Below, in pieces: positions 18,491-27,675 of a stretch of 64,000 bases of DNA. Under the pieces are notes generated by a model. The model made no database searches and had not been told where the DNA came from. It saw only the letters and a list, made by a program, of their open reading frames with translations. The DNA is from an uncultured bacterium (GTDB lineage Bacteria > Planctomycetota > Phycisphaerae > Phycisphaerales > UBA1924), in contig CAILKP010000026.1 of NCBI GenBank assembly GCA_903834785.1, positions 1 through 64,000 of the forward strand. Reading direction: 5' to 3'. Position numbers and translations under genes: made by a program. Every line of letters begins with the position of its first letter. The first letter of the stretch is position 1.

Positions 18491-18590
18491 ATAGGAACCC
18501 CAGCCCGGCAGGGCGGGGTGGTTGATGGTGCCGCTTCTGGGCCAAGCACGCCGTGCATCGCTCCCCCATCCTCCGCGGTGGGGGCTTTCT
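18491..18590. repeat. REP-like repeat unit, downstream of the RAYT
   Basis: A direct copy of the 17710 unit: ATAGGAACCCCAGCCCGGCA begins at 18491, and the match continues with few changes to about 18555. A CCCCCATCC...GGTGGGGG hairpin follows (about 18564-18585) and reaches the dxr stop, where it may serve as terminator. Confidence 0.75.
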
Positions 18591-19818
18591 ACTGAATCGC
18601 CCCCGCCGTCCACCGCCGCGCTTCGGCATCGGCGGCCAGCACATCTGCCAGATCGCGCACCGGCGAGTGGCCCAGTTCGCTCATCGCCCGCATCACCACC
18701 TCGCCCATGCGGCCGAAGGGGATCCGCTTGGCCAGGAACGCCTCGGTGGCCACCTCGCTGGCCGCATTGAACGTCGCGCCGCTGGTGCCCGCCCGGCGCA
18801 TCACCGTGTCGGCCGCATCCAGCGCGGCAAAGCGACCCGGCTCGGGCAAGCTGAACTCCAGCGTCCGCAGCGCGGCCCAGTCCATGCGGCGGGCCACACC
18901 GTCGCCGCGGTGCGGCCAGCACAGTGCCACCTGAATCGGCAGACGCATATCCGGCGGTGAGAGCTGCGCGATCGCCGAACCGTCGGCGTACTCCACCAGC
19001 GAGTGCACGATGGACTGCGGGTGAATCAGCACGCCGATGCGCTCGGGCTCAAGGCCGAAGAGCCAGTGGGCCTCGATGATCTCAAAGGCCTTGTTGGTCA
19101 GCGAGGCCGAGTCGATCGTCACCTTGGCGCCCATGCTCCACGTCGGGTGTTTGAGCGCCATCTCCGGCGTGGCGTTGTACGCGTCGGTGCGGCTGAGGTG
19201 CCGCAGCGCGCCGCCGGAGGCTGTCAGAATCACCCGCTGCACCTCCGGGCCCGCGTTCAGCGGGGCCGCCCCGGCCACTGCACCCTCGGTCGTGTGTGAG
19301 CCAGCCAGGCACTGCCACACCGCCGAATGCTCGCTGTCGACCGGCAGCAGCGTGGCACCCGTGCGCCGGCACACTGGCACGATCAACTCGCCCGCGGCAA
19401 CGAGAGTCTCTTTGTTTGCCAAGGCAATCTGCCGGCCCAGCGCCGCGGCGGCAAGCGTCGCGGGGATCCCTGCCGCACCCACCATCGCGGCAACGACGAT
19501 GTCCGCCTCCACCTCGCGAACCAGTTGTTCGGCGGCATCAGGCCCGGTGCGAATGGTGCAACGTGCGGCCTGCGAGCCGAGTTGGCCGACCAGGTCCGCC
19601 TTGCCAGCTGCGTGTCCCAGACCGAGATTCGTCACCTTGCACTGCTGGGCCTGCCTGGCCAGCAGCTCGGTGTTGCGCCCGGCCACCAGCCCGACGATGG
19701 TGTAGCTGTGCGGCCACCGTCCCGCGGCGTGCAGCGCGTTGAGGTGGTCGGTGGTCTCGATGGTCTGCGTGCCGATGGATCCGGTACACCCGAGGATGAG
19801 CACGCGCTTCTGAGCCAT
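18589..19818 (-). CDS. dxr: 1-deoxy-D-xylulose 5-phosphate reductoisomerase
   Basis: Dxr converts DXP to 2-C-methyl-D-erythritol 4-phosphate, the committed step of MEP-pathway isoprenoid synthesis, using NADPH and a divalent metal. The nucleotide-binding start is VLILGCTGSIGTQTIE. The family motifs are ANKETLVAAGELI, LPVDSEHSAVWQCL, TASGGALRH, and the active-site block MGAKVTIDSASLTNKAFEII with AHWLFGLEPERI and HPQSIVHSLVEY. At 409 residues it is of normal length. A C-terminal helical domain ends the protein. It is divergent from comEC. Confidence 0.96.
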   Translation of the reverse strand: MAQKRVLILGCTGSIGTQTIETTDHLNALHAAGRWPHSYTIVGLVAGRNTELLARQAQQCKVTNLGLGHAAGKADLVGQLGSQAARCTIRTGPDAAEQLVREVEADIVVAAMVGAAGIPATLAAAALGRQIALANKETLVAAGELIVPVCRRTGATLLPVDSEHSAVWQCLAGSHTTEGAVAGAAPLNAGPEVQRVILTASGGALRHLSRTDAYNATPEMALKHPTWSMGAKVTIDSASLTNKAFEIIEAHWLFGLEPERIGVLIHPQSIVHSLVEYADGSAIAQLSPPDMRLPIQVALCWPHRGDGVARRMDWAALRTLEFSLPEPGRFAALDAADTVMRRAGTSGATFNAASEVATEAFLAKRIPFGRMGEVVMRAMSELGHSPVRDLADVLAADAEARRWTAGAIQ

Positions 19819-20042
19819 AGCGGCGATTGTTGGCCGCTGGGCTTGGCCACACCGGGCCGGGCCGAATCGGCGTCGGCCCCGGGTGACGGGCGGTCAGGCC
19901 TTTTCCACTTTCCGGGGCCGGTTTCGCCGGCCGGGCGGGCTGGGTTCGGGGCCACTAGAGTTTTTCCGATGGAAAGCTCCCGTCAGCGTCCCATCCTGAT
20001 TGGTGCGCTCGTGTGGCGGGTCGCACCGCCGGAGGTACTGGC

Positions 20043-22649
20043 ATGATGCCTCCGGGGGATGGTCCCGTTCCGCCACCGGGTGATGAACCCCGTCCGGGCC
20101 ACGGTGAGCCGCCAGTTGCTGGCAGCCCTCCCGGCCGCGGCTTCGGGCAGCGGCCTGCCATCGGCAAGCGGTCGCCGCTGGCGGGCATGATTCCCGCCGG
20201 CGGCGTGCGCATTAATCTCGCGCCGCCTGGCAGTGATCAACCGCCGGAGCCGCCACCATCGCGCGATGAGCTTGTCCGCCGCATTCCCGTGTTCGTTCGT
20301 CCCGGGGTGGTCGCGGCCCTGTCGGTGTGCGCGGGTGTTGCCGCGGCCGATGGCCTTGGTGCGGGATCGATGCCCGGTTCCGGTCTTCTGCTGGCCGCAG
20401 CGCTGCTGTGTGCCGTGATCGCCGCGTTCGTGCCCGCGCTGGCGGGCGGAGGTCGTACCGGTCGCGGCATCGCCATCTCGATGCTGGCGCTGGCATGCGC
20501 TGGCCTGGGTGCTGCCCGCACCACGGCCGTGCTTTACGAACGAACTCGTGATGATCTCGCCACCGTTCTCGCCGCATCGGCGCCCGCCCCGGTTGCGTCG
20601 TCCCCGGCGGCCAGGAACCGTCCGCCGTCGGTGGTCCTGACTGTCAGCGGGATTGTCGAGTCTGTCGAGCTCGCCTCTGCCGACCCGCGGCCGAGTCCCT
20701 TTGCCAATGACAGTGCATCGGGATTCCGTCCGGTTGATCATGGCACCGCAGTGCTCCGCGTCCGCGAACTCGCCGGCAGGCCCGTGACCGGGCGGCTGCG
20801 GCTGGCACTGCCACCGGACGTCGTGCTCAGTGTCGGTGCCAACGTCAGCGTCACGGGTCAGTTCCTTGCCCCATCGGAACCCGGCGCACCCGGTCAGCGG
20901 CAAGCCGAGCGCATCGCGACGGCAAGCGGTATGGCCGGCACGCTGCTGTGCCGCGACGGTTCGCTGGTCCGGTCGTTGGACCCGCCCGGGCCCGTTGCCG
21001 CCGCAGAGGGCAGGACCAGGGCGATGATCGACTCGCTCCGCTCCACCACGCGTGGGTTGCTGGGATTATCTGCCACACCTCCCTCGGCGGGTTCCGGCTC
21101 AGCATCGCCGCCGCAGCGGGCAGAGGTTGATGCGCTCATCGCCGCGCTGCTGCTCGGTGAGTATCAACCGGCGATCCGCGAGACGTCGGACCGGTTCGCA
21201 CGCCTGGGTCTTCTGCACGCACTGTCCATCAGCGGGTTTCATATCGCCGTCATCGCGGCGGTAGTGGGGGTCCTGCTCCGTCTGGCCGGGCTGCTCGGCC
21301 GGGCCAACCGCATCGCGCTGGTGATGGTCGTGGTGCTGTACATGCTCATGCTCCCGGCGGCAGCACCGATCACGCGATCGGGCCTGACCATGGCTGCCGG
21401 TGCGCTGGTGCTTACCCTCGGCCGCTCGTACGACCCGCTGAACATCCTGGGCTTCATCGCCGCAGGCCTGGCACTGTGGAACCCAGTCGATGTGTTCACC
21501 CCCGGCTTCCCGCTGACGTTCATCGCCACCGGTGCGCTGCTGCGGTTCACCGGACCGATTGCCGGTGTCGCCACGGGCCTGGTCGCGCGGCTGATCCAGC
21601 CTGAATCCGAGCGTCTCCGCGGCGCGCTGGCGACGGGCTGGTCATGGCGACCGCTGGCAGGCGCTCTGCTGCGGGCTGTGCTCGCTGCAGTCGGTGTTGG
21701 CCTGGTGATCTGGTGCGTCACCGCGCCCACCATCGTCGCGGCCTCGGGTTGGCTCAGCCTCCTGGGGATCTTCATCTCGCTGGCACTGGCCCCGCTCATC
21801 AGTGGTGTGCTGGTCCTCTCGCTGCTGGGTATTCTCGCCGGGCTGGCCGCCACGCTGGTCGGGGCGGATGCAGCCTCCATGCTCTGGCTCATGGCCCCCG
21901 CCCGGTGGCTGGCTGGCATCACCCTCTGGCTTAGCACCCAGGCCGATGCGGTCCCCGGTGTCGCGGTACTGCTCCCGCCGCTGGGTGCCACGCTCGGCCC
22001 CATCTGGGCTGTGGCCACCACGGCGATGGTCTGGTTCGCCCTCGAAGCCCGGCTGGTCTTGGGCTGGCGCGGTGGCTTCGGTCGCTTGCTTCGCACCGGC
22101 GGCGTTGTCGCCCTCTTGCTCATCCTCGCCGTGACGCTCTATCGCGGCGACACCGCCGCCAGCGGGCCCGGAACAGTCGACCAGATCTCCGTCGGCTCCG
22201 GCACCGCCACGCTGGTTCGCGGCGTGCCGCAAGGCGCACCGGCCAGCACACTGCTGATCGATCCCGGCAGCCGCGGGCCCAACGGTGCGGCTGCGGCCGC
22301 CGCCGCACTTCGGCGGGCGCTCCGCGAACTCGGCTGCGGCAGCACGCCGGATGTCCTGATCACTGGTGCCACCGTCCAGCACGCCGGGGCACTGCCCGAG
22401 CTGGTTGAGTCCATGGGCGTTCGCCGCGTCATGCTCGCCCACGGTCTGTCGCGGCTGGTGGCCACCGGGCCGGACCGGCCCATCTCCAAGCTCGTTGCCG
22501 GCCTCCGCGCCCGCGGGATCAGCATCGTCGAGCTAGCACCGGGAACCGTCCTGCAGTACGGCACCAACGCCGTGCGGCTTGGGGCCAATCGCGATGGCAC
22601 CGACCGATACGAGATTCTGGGCATGAGCCCGCCCCCCGGAGGCGACTGA
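20043..22649 (+). CDS. comEC: ComEC/Rec2-family DNA-uptake channel protein
   Basis: ComEC carries single-stranded DNA across the inner membrane in natural transformation. This 868-residue protein has a Pro-rich cytoplasmic leader, two N-terminal membrane helices, an OB-like DUF4131 segment (about 190-300), then the competence domain with GLLHALSISGFHIAVIAAVV and many helices. The C-terminal part follows the metallo-beta-lactamase layout (DQISVGSGTATLVRG, LLIDPGSRGPNG, DVLITGATVQHAGALPELVES), but the usual His-x-His-x-Asp-His metal motif is replaced by TGATVQHAG, so hydrolase activity is probably lost. I used the first of two adjacent ATGs (20043, 20046). A comEC here would be relevant if the phage-like particles deliver DNA. 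Confidence 0.87.
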   Translation: MMPPGDGPVPPPGDEPRPGHGEPPVAGSPPGRGFGQRPAIGKRSPLAGMIPAGGVRINLAPPGSDQPPEPPPSRDELVRRIPVFVRPGVVAALSVCAGVAAADGLGAGSMPGSGLLLAAALLCAVIAAFVPALAGGGRTGRGIAISMLALACAGLGAARTTAVLYERTRDDLATVLAASAPAPVASSPAARNRPPSVVLTVSGIVESVELASADPRPSPFANDSASGFRPVDHGTAVLRVRELAGRPVTGRLRLALPPDVVLSVGANVSVTGQFLAPSEPGAPGQRQAERIATASGMAGTLLCRDGSLVRSLDPPGPVAAAEGRTRAMIDSLRSTTRGLLGLSATPPSAGSGSASPPQRAEVDALIAALLLGEYQPAIRETSDRFARLGLLHALSISGFHIAVIAAVVGVLLRLAGLLGRANRIALVMVVVLYMLMLPAAAPITRSGLTMAAGALVLTLGRSYDPLNILGFIAAGLALWNPVDVFTPGFPLTFIATGALLRFTGPIAGVATGLVARLIQPESERLRGALATGWSWRPLAGALLRAVLAAVGVGLVIWCVTAPTIVAASGWLSLLGIFISLALAPLISGVLVLSLLGILAGLAATLVGADAASMLWLMAPARWLAGITLWLSTQADAVPGVAVLLPPLGATLGPIWAVATTAMVWFALEARLVLGWRGGFGRLLRTGGVVALLLILAVTLYRGDTAASGPGTVDQISVGSGTATLVRGVPQGAPASTLLIDPGSRGPNGAAAAAAALRRALRELGCGSTPDVLITGATVQHAGALPELVESMGVRRVMLAHGLSRLVATGPDRPISKLVAGLRARGISIVELAPGTVLQYGTNAVRLGANRDGTDRYEILGMSPPPGGD

Positions 22650-22769
22650 ACCGCAGTTTCAGTCCGGGCCCCCGACCTGACCAGGGCCTGTCTCTGGGCG
22701 TTTTTCCCCGTCCCCGCACCGCTGTGGGGCCGGTCACGGCCCTGCCGCGGCCTCTACCCTGCCCCCAGC

Positions 22770-24491
22770 ATGAGCACCGCCAACAGCCAGAGCCAGCACC
22801 CGCCGCATAAGGAGAGCGTCAAGGAAACGCTCATCTCCATCCTTATTGCCTTCGTGCTGGCCTTCGTGTTCCGCAGCTTCGTCGTCGAGGCCTTCATCAT
22901 CCCCACGGGTTCGATGGCCCCGACGCTGCTCGGTGCTCACATGCGGTTTGGCAATCCGGAGACCGGTGCCGACTGGACCGTGGGCCCCTGGAACTACGGC
23001 GGCCGCCCCGTTGAGCCGCTGAGCACCCAGGGCTCCGCCAACCCCATCGTTGTGCACGATCCCGTCTCCGGCGAGCCGCTGACCCGCAAGGATGTGCCGC
23101 TGCGTTCGGGCGATCGCATCCTGGTCCAGAAGTACCTCTTCGGCATCCGCGAGCCGCACCGGTTCGATGTGGTGGTCTTCAAGAACCCCAGCGACCCGAC
23201 CCAGAACTACATCAAGCGTCTGCTCGGCCTGCCCAATGAGGAGCTCGCGCTGGTTGATGGTGACCTCTTCACCCGTCCGGTTGCTCCAGGTACGCCGCCG
23301 CCCGCCGCTGAGCAGGGCACCACCAGTGCTTCCCGTTGGCTGGCCGATGGCTGGACCATCGCCCGCAAGGACACGCGCGTGATGAAGGCCGTCTGGCAGG
23401 AGGTCTTCGATGCCGCCAAAACCCCGCTGAGCTTCGGCCCGAGCTCCAGTTTCAAGTTCCCGTTCGTGGGTGCTTCAGAGGCCAAGGACGCCTGGACCAT
23501 CAGCGACAACGTCGCCCTTCCCCGCGGTGCCGTCCGCTGCAACACCGCCAAGAAGGCCACCCTGGGCTGGAACAACCAGCAGCGGCTGTACAGCACCCAG
23601 GCCATGGGCGGCGTCGACTTCGACCGCACCATCGTCGACCGCTACGCCTACAACGACTTGACCCCCCAGCAGGTCGCCACCATGTCCTTCTTCCCCGTCT
23701 CGGACGTCCGCGTCCGGGCCGGCGTCCGGCCAGATCAGGATGGCCTGTCCTACCGCGTCATCCTTCAGGCCCGCGGCCATGTCTTCGTCGGTGAGGTCGC
23801 CGGCGGCATGGCCACCATCACCATGCGTCCGCAGGACGCCGCGGCAGATACCCCGACCAAGGTGCTCGGCTCCGGTGAGGCCAAACTCGCCGGCGGCGTG
23901 ACGACCAACATCGAGTTCTGGCACAGCGACCAGTCTCTCAAACTGTTCATCGGCGGCCGCCTCATCGCCGAGGGCACCTATGACTGGACCCCCGCCCAGC
24001 GGATCCAGTTCGCCACCGGCCGCTCGCTCGAGTCGCTCATGGAGCGTCAGCAGAAGTTCGGCAACGTGCTGGCCGACCCCTCAATCTACCGCGCGGCCCA
24101 GCTCCGGCTTGAGCTTGAGGGCTCCACGGCCACCATCTACGGCCTGGCCGTCGACCGTGACCTGCACTATCAGCCCGCCAAGTTCCCCGGCATCGGCGAC
24201 TTTGCCGACCTGCCCGCCAACGCCACGAATCCCAACTCCACCGTCCGCCTGGGCCCCGACCAGTTCTTCTGCTGCGGCGACAACAGCCCCCAGAGCATGG
24301 ACGGCCGCCTCTGGAACCGCCCCGACCCGTGGATCGAGGACCTCATGAAGCAGCGCGGCATGACCAACACCGTCGGCGTCGTCTCGCGCGACCTCATGCT
24401 CGGCAAGGCCTTCTTTGTCTACTTCCCATCCCTGCTTCAAGGCGGCCCGGCCCCGGTGCCCGATGTCGGCCGCATGCGATTCATCCAGTAA
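22770..24491 (+). CDS. lepB: Signal peptidase I with a large insert
   Basis: LepB removes signal peptides from exported proteins. One N-terminal helix (ISILIAFVLAFVFRSFVVEA) leads into the catalytic box FIIPTGSMAPTLL with Ser48; the Lys general base is K149 in QNYIKRLLGLPNEE; the C-terminal box is FFCCGDNSPQSMDGRLW near residues 497-511. At 573 residues it is about twice the E. coli size without the second helix. About 330 residues, some resembling a lectin/laminin-type beta sandwich (VILQARGHVFVGEVAGG ... VTTNIEFWHSD), sit between the Lys and the last box. Such inserts are seen in planctomycete homologues. Catalytic residues are intact. Confidence 0.92.
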   Translation: MSTANSQSQHPPHKESVKETLISILIAFVLAFVFRSFVVEAFIIPTGSMAPTLLGAHMRFGNPETGADWTVGPWNYGGRPVEPLSTQGSANPIVVHDPVSGEPLTRKDVPLRSGDRILVQKYLFGIREPHRFDVVVFKNPSDPTQNYIKRLLGLPNEELALVDGDLFTRPVAPGTPPPAAEQGTTSASRWLADGWTIARKDTRVMKAVWQEVFDAAKTPLSFGPSSSFKFPFVGASEAKDAWTISDNVALPRGAVRCNTAKKATLGWNNQQRLYSTQAMGGVDFDRTIVDRYAYNDLTPQQVATMSFFPVSDVRVRAGVRPDQDGLSYRVILQARGHVFVGEVAGGMATITMRPQDAAADTPTKVLGSGEAKLAGGVTTNIEFWHSDQSLKLFIGGRLIAEGTYDWTPAQRIQFATGRSLESLMERQQKFGNVLADPSIYRAAQLRLELEGSTATIYGLAVDRDLHYQPAKFPGIGDFADLPANATNPNSTVRLGPDQFFCCGDNSPQSMDGRLWNRPDPWIEDLMKQRGMTNTVGVVSRDLMLGKAFFVYFPSLLQGGPAPVPDVGRMRFIQ

Positions 24492-24533
24492 GCCGCGGCC
24501 CCGGGCTGGCGATCATCAACAGTGCCTGAAACG

Positions 24534-24570
24534 AACAACCGCCGGTGAGCCCGGCGGTTGTTTGCTTTGG
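24534..24570. terminator. Bidirectional terminator, 12-bp perfect stem
   Basis: The arms AACAACCGCCGG and CCGGCGGTTGTT (24534-24562) enclose TGAGC. An A-rich left flank and T-rich right flank let it serve both lepB (plus) and the prepilin gene (minus). Confidence 0.9.
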
Positions 24571-24592
24571 TAACTTGTGATTTCAGCAGGTC

Positions 24593-25495
24593 TTACGGAA
24601 GAACAAAGTTCGGGGTGTGGGCTTGGTTGGACCACCGGCGCATGTCCTTGAGGTCTTCAAGCGACTGCAGCGCGGTGTGCCCGTCGATCATGCTCGTCAC
24701 GGCCTTGCCCGCCCGCTTGCCGCCGTTCCAGCGGAAGTCCACGAAGCCAGTCGTCGTCGGATCGGAATCGGGGTTGAAGCTTGTCGCGGTCCACCGCGGC
24801 GAGTTGAAGTTCGGGCCGTCGACCTTGTGGAAGCCGGCCACCGTGCCGCCATCGGGGTCCACCCCGCGTGCCGAGGTGAACACCAGCAGCTTGGACGGGT
24901 CGCGGGCCTCATCGATCCGCGTGATGTAGTACTTGCCCCAGCGCGTCAGGGCCTGCCGGGTGAACGCGAACGTGTCGGCATCGCCGCCGACGAAAGTCGC
25001 GTTGATGCCCAGTGACGGTGAGAGCGACACGACGTAGAGGAAATCGGTGCGTGCCTCGTACCGGGCCAGGATCCGCTCGTTGTCGTACAGCGCGCGGAAG
25101 TTGAAGTTCATGTACGGCAGGATGCGCCAGGGATACCGACGGGCCTCCTGGCCATAGACGGGCTCGCCCTTGTCATCGACCACCCGGATCAGGGGCTGGC
25201 CCGGCAGCGCCTGTTCCGGCGCGCTGCACATGGCCGCCGTCGGATAGCCGGGGAGAACCTGACCCTTAAACTCATTGGCGTACATCGTGTACGCCGTCAT
25301 CAACTGGCCCGAGCAGCTCATCTCCCGGGTCTGCCGGGCGGCTTCCCGTGCCTTGCCCATCGCCGGCAGCAGAATGGCCACCAGCAGCGCGATGATCGCG
25401 ATGACCACCAGCAGCTCGATCAACGTAAACCCGCGAGAACGTTTCCCTGAAGCAGGGGGGTTGTTGACGCTCGGGGCATGAATGCTGGTATCCAT
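24593..25495 (-). CDS. Prepilin-like protein with type II/IV N-terminal methylation motif
   Basis: A 300-residue pseudopilin-like protein. The prepilin peptidase motif is [20 protein letters not shown], with Gly(-1), Phe(+1) and Glu(+5), followed by a long amphipathic helix ([16 protein letters not shown]). The globular part, [11 protein letters not shown] ... [26 protein letters not shown] ... [22 protein letters not shown], resembles the expanded prepilin families of planctomycetes (DUF1559-like), whose products are thought to form surface structures. The membership in a precise family is uncertain. The ATG at 25495 has GGAG upstream. It is divergent from a dockerin-type secreted protein. 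Confidence 0.83.
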   Translation of the reverse strand: MDTSIHAPSVNNPPASGKRSRGFTLIELLVVIAIIALLVAILLPAMGKAREAARQTREMSCSGQLMTAYTMYANEFKGQVLPGYPTAAMCSAPEQALPGQPLIRVVDDKGEPVYGQEARRYPWRILPYMNFNFRALYDNERILARYEARTDFLYVVSLSPSLGINATFVGGDADTFAFTRQALTRWGKYYITRIDEARDPSKLLVFTSARGVDPDGGTVAGFHKVDGPNFNSPRWTATSFNPDSDPTTTGFVDFRWNGGKRAGKAVTSMIDGHTALQSLEDLKDMRRWSNQAHTPNFVLP

Positions 25496-25861
25496 GGTCT
25501 CGTACTCCGATAGCTTTCTGTTAGGTCATTGTGCGGAGCAGTGCGGTGTTGGACGACCCAGAGAAGATGCGGAGCTGCAAACAGTAGGTTCGGGCTTCAC
25601 CGTCAGGACGAACGAGAAAATCACCTGAAAATGTCTGGATTCTCAGACTTTTCCGTAACTTTTCGCCTCGTAGAACGTTACAGGGAAGCTCAGGAAGAAG
25701 TGGTAGAGTCAGAAAAGCAGGCTCCGACAAGAAACATTCTTGACCCGGAAGTCCGTTGTGTCAAGTCCCCGCCTAGTATTCCTCGTCCGCTGGCCCATCG
25801 ATCCCCGCCGTGCTGCGGTTTCCCCCTACTTACCCCCATCGGACAGAAAGAGAGAATCGTT
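25496..25861. promoter_or_regulatory. Divergent, AT-richer regulatory region
   Basis: This 366-base gap between two divergent exported-protein genes is visibly more AT-rich than its surroundings. It holds inverted repeats GTAAC/GTTAC (near 25656-25680) and CTTGAC/GTCAAG (25739-25744 and 25760-25765). Promoters are expected but cannot be placed with confidence. No gene seen. Confidence 0.4.
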
Positions 25862-26983
25862 GTGAACACGTGCTCCGTTCGTCGCCTTTCCACCTCCGCC
25901 GTCCTGGCTGCTGCAGGACTTGTCGCTGGCCTCAGCTCCATCGCCGCCGCCCAGCCCTTTGCCGGGACAACCCCGGTCGCCTTGGATCGCTGGAACTACC
26001 CGTTCGGCGACTTCGGCGGCGCCCGCACTTCCGCTCCCATCTTCTGGACCGTCGGCACCTCGGGCTTTGATGACCGCGATGCCGAGTTCCTGGTGGGCTT
26101 CAACACCACCGGCCTGGTGCCCGCCGGCCAGCCCGCCTCCTCGTACAACGTGACCGAACTCCGCGTCTCGGCCAGCGTCTTCGTCGCCGATGCCACGCAG
26201 CGGTTCGTCTATGACGGCACGCATGACACCGTCGAGACCTACTACGCCGACATCGACCCCAGCTACATCGCCGATGCCGATGCCGGCCGGCCCATCGAGC
26301 TCTTCGCCTGCGGCTACCGGCCGACCAGCAACGTTGCCGGCGCCCCCCTGTGGAGCGCGACGACCTTCCTGGAAAACTCCCCGTTCGCCTCGACCGGTGC
26401 CAACCCGCCGCCGGCCCGCAACAACCGCAACGTCTTCCCGGTTTCGTACGATGCCAGCGGCACCGCCCGCAACGCCTCCAACCACGTCACGGGCACCGCC
26501 GCAGAGGGCGGCCGCTTCGAGGCCGAGCCCCTGTCCATCGGCCAGACGACCCTGTCGCAGGGCGCACTGGTTGAGGATGGCACGGTCTTCACCTTCACCA
26601 TCGATCTGACCCGCCCCGGTGCGTTGAACTACGTGCAGGAAGGCCTGGCCGCCGGTCGCCTGAACTTCATCATCTCCTCGCTGCACCCCTCAAGCCAGCC
26701 CGGCACGGGCGGTGCGCCGCTGGTCTACCCGATCTTCTACACCAAGGAAAACCCCTTCGGCACCCGTGCTCAGCTGGCCATCACCGGCAGCATCGGTGCG
26801 CCGACATGCCTGGCCGATGTTGTGGCCGATGGCTCGGTCGATGGCGGCGACTTCATCGCCTTCATCAACAGCTTCGCTATCGGCGATGCCTCCATCGATC
26901 CCGTGGCCGATGTCATCGTCGATGGCACCATCGACGGCAACGATTTCATCGCCTTCATCAACGCCTTCGCCGCCGGCTGCTGA
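25862..26983 (+). CDS. Secreted protein with dockerin-like C-terminus
   Basis: A 373-residue exported protein of unknown function. It has a signal peptide (TSAVLAAAGLVAGLSSIAAAQ) and a beta-rich body that reads like a PEP-CTERM-type or cellulosome-like surface protein (WNYPFGDFGGARTSAPIFW, FIISSLHPSSQPG). The C-terminus has the same double dockerin-like loop as the two larger secreted proteins (VADGSVDGGDFIAFINSF and IVDGTIDGNDFIAFINAF), ending Ala-Gly-Cys. The GTG at 25862 is the best start, since it opens directly into the signal peptide; an AAAGAGAG site lies upstream. The frame is open to 25529 without support. Confidence 0.8.
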   Translation: MNTCSVRRLSTSAVLAAAGLVAGLSSIAAAQPFAGTTPVALDRWNYPFGDFGGARTSAPIFWTVGTSGFDDRDAEFLVGFNTTGLVPAGQPASSYNVTELRVSASVFVADATQRFVYDGTHDTVETYYADIDPSYIADADAGRPIELFACGYRPTSNVAGAPLWSATTFLENSPFASTGANPPPARNNRNVFPVSYDASGTARNASNHVTGTAAEGGRFEAEPLSIGQTTLSQGALVEDGTVFTFTIDLTRPGALNYVQEGLAAGRLNFIISSLHPSSQPGTGGAPLVYPIFYTKENPFGTRAQLAITGSIGAPTCLADVVADGSVDGGDFIAFINSFAIGDASIDPVADVIVDGTIDGNDFIAFINAFAAGC

Positions 26984-27015
26984 GCCACAGCCCGCGACAA
27001 CTCCGCAACGCTCCG

Positions 27016-27052
27016 CACGACCGTGTCCCTTTGGGGCACGGTCGTGTCCTTT
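27016..27052 (+). terminator. Hairpin terminator after the secreted protein
   Basis: The arms CACGACCGTG (27016-27025) and CACGGTCGTG (27037-27046) are perfect complements, with CCC/GGG pairing within the loop and TCCTTT following. Confidence 0.8.
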
Positions 27053-27079
27053 AAGCGCCCGCACAGTGTCCGCGCAGGC

Positions 27080-27301
27080 TCAGCTGGCAGCCAGTGAAAA
27101 GCCAACCCCGCCGGGTTGGCCCATCCACCGCGCACACGTGGCCAGCAGCGCGGCCCGGTCAATGGGCTTGGTCGCGTAGTCGTCGCACCCTGCCTGACGG
27201 CAGCGGGTCCGGTCCTCGGCCATCGCGTGCGCCGTCAGCGCCACGACCGCCAGCCGGCTCCCGCGAGCACGCAGTGTCTGGGCCAGCGAGTAGCCGTCCA
27301 T
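27080..27301 (-). pseudogene. Remnant of a response-regulator receiver domain
   Basis: Seventy-three codons match only the second half of a receiver domain: MDGYSLAQTLRARG, then VVALTAHAMAEDRTRCRQAG with the conserved Thr/Ala, then CDDYATKPIDRAALL with the conserved Lys. The first half, including the acidic pocket and the phosphorylated Asp, is missing; the sequence upstream (27302-27348) does not continue the domain. It is best read as the 3' stump of a hybrid histidine kinase or response regulator. It cannot accept phosphate by the usual route. It sits downstream of the zinc-ribbon gene on the same strand. Confidence 0.7.
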
Positions 27302-27348
27302 CCGCCGCTTCAACCGGGCAACCGGTGCGCAAAAAACGGTACCGCCGC

Positions 27349-27675
27349 TCACCTGCGCAGCGGCCCCAGTACACCGCTGACAAACAGCATCAGCAGCACC
27401 AGCGACAGCACCACCAGCACGAACATGATGCCCTTGCCCTTGCCGCCCCGGCTCAGCCGGTCCTCTTCCATGCTGGCCCCGCAGTGGGCGCACATCATCG
27501 CGTCGTCGTACACATCCTTGCCGCACGATGGACACGGACGCGTCACGCCGCCGAATCGTTCCAGATCGTCCGGTGTCGGTCCCTCGTCGAAGTCATGGCT
27601 TTGCCGCCCGACACGCCCCACCACATCCCCGCTGCGCGGGGCCGGTCGCAGCCGCTTCTCCGAGTCGTTGGCCAT
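27349..27675 (-). CDS. Small zinc-ribbon membrane protein
   Basis: A 108-residue protein of unknown function. Residues about 47-67 form a zinc ribbon (RPCPSCGKDVYDDAMMCAHCG), then a basic linker (RGGKGKG) and one C-terminal membrane helix (IMFVLVVLSLVLLMLFVSGVL). Zinc-ribbon plus single-helix proteins like this are common in planctomycetes. I chose the ATG at 27675 over a TTG three codons earlier. The gene ends 47 bases before the receiver remnant. Confidence 0.7.
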   Translation of the reverse strand: MANDSEKRLRPAPRSGDVVGRVGRQSHDFDEGPTPDDLERFGGVTRPCPSCGKDVYDDAMMCAHCGASMEEDRLSRGGKGKGIMFVLVVLSLVLLMLFVSGVLGPLRR

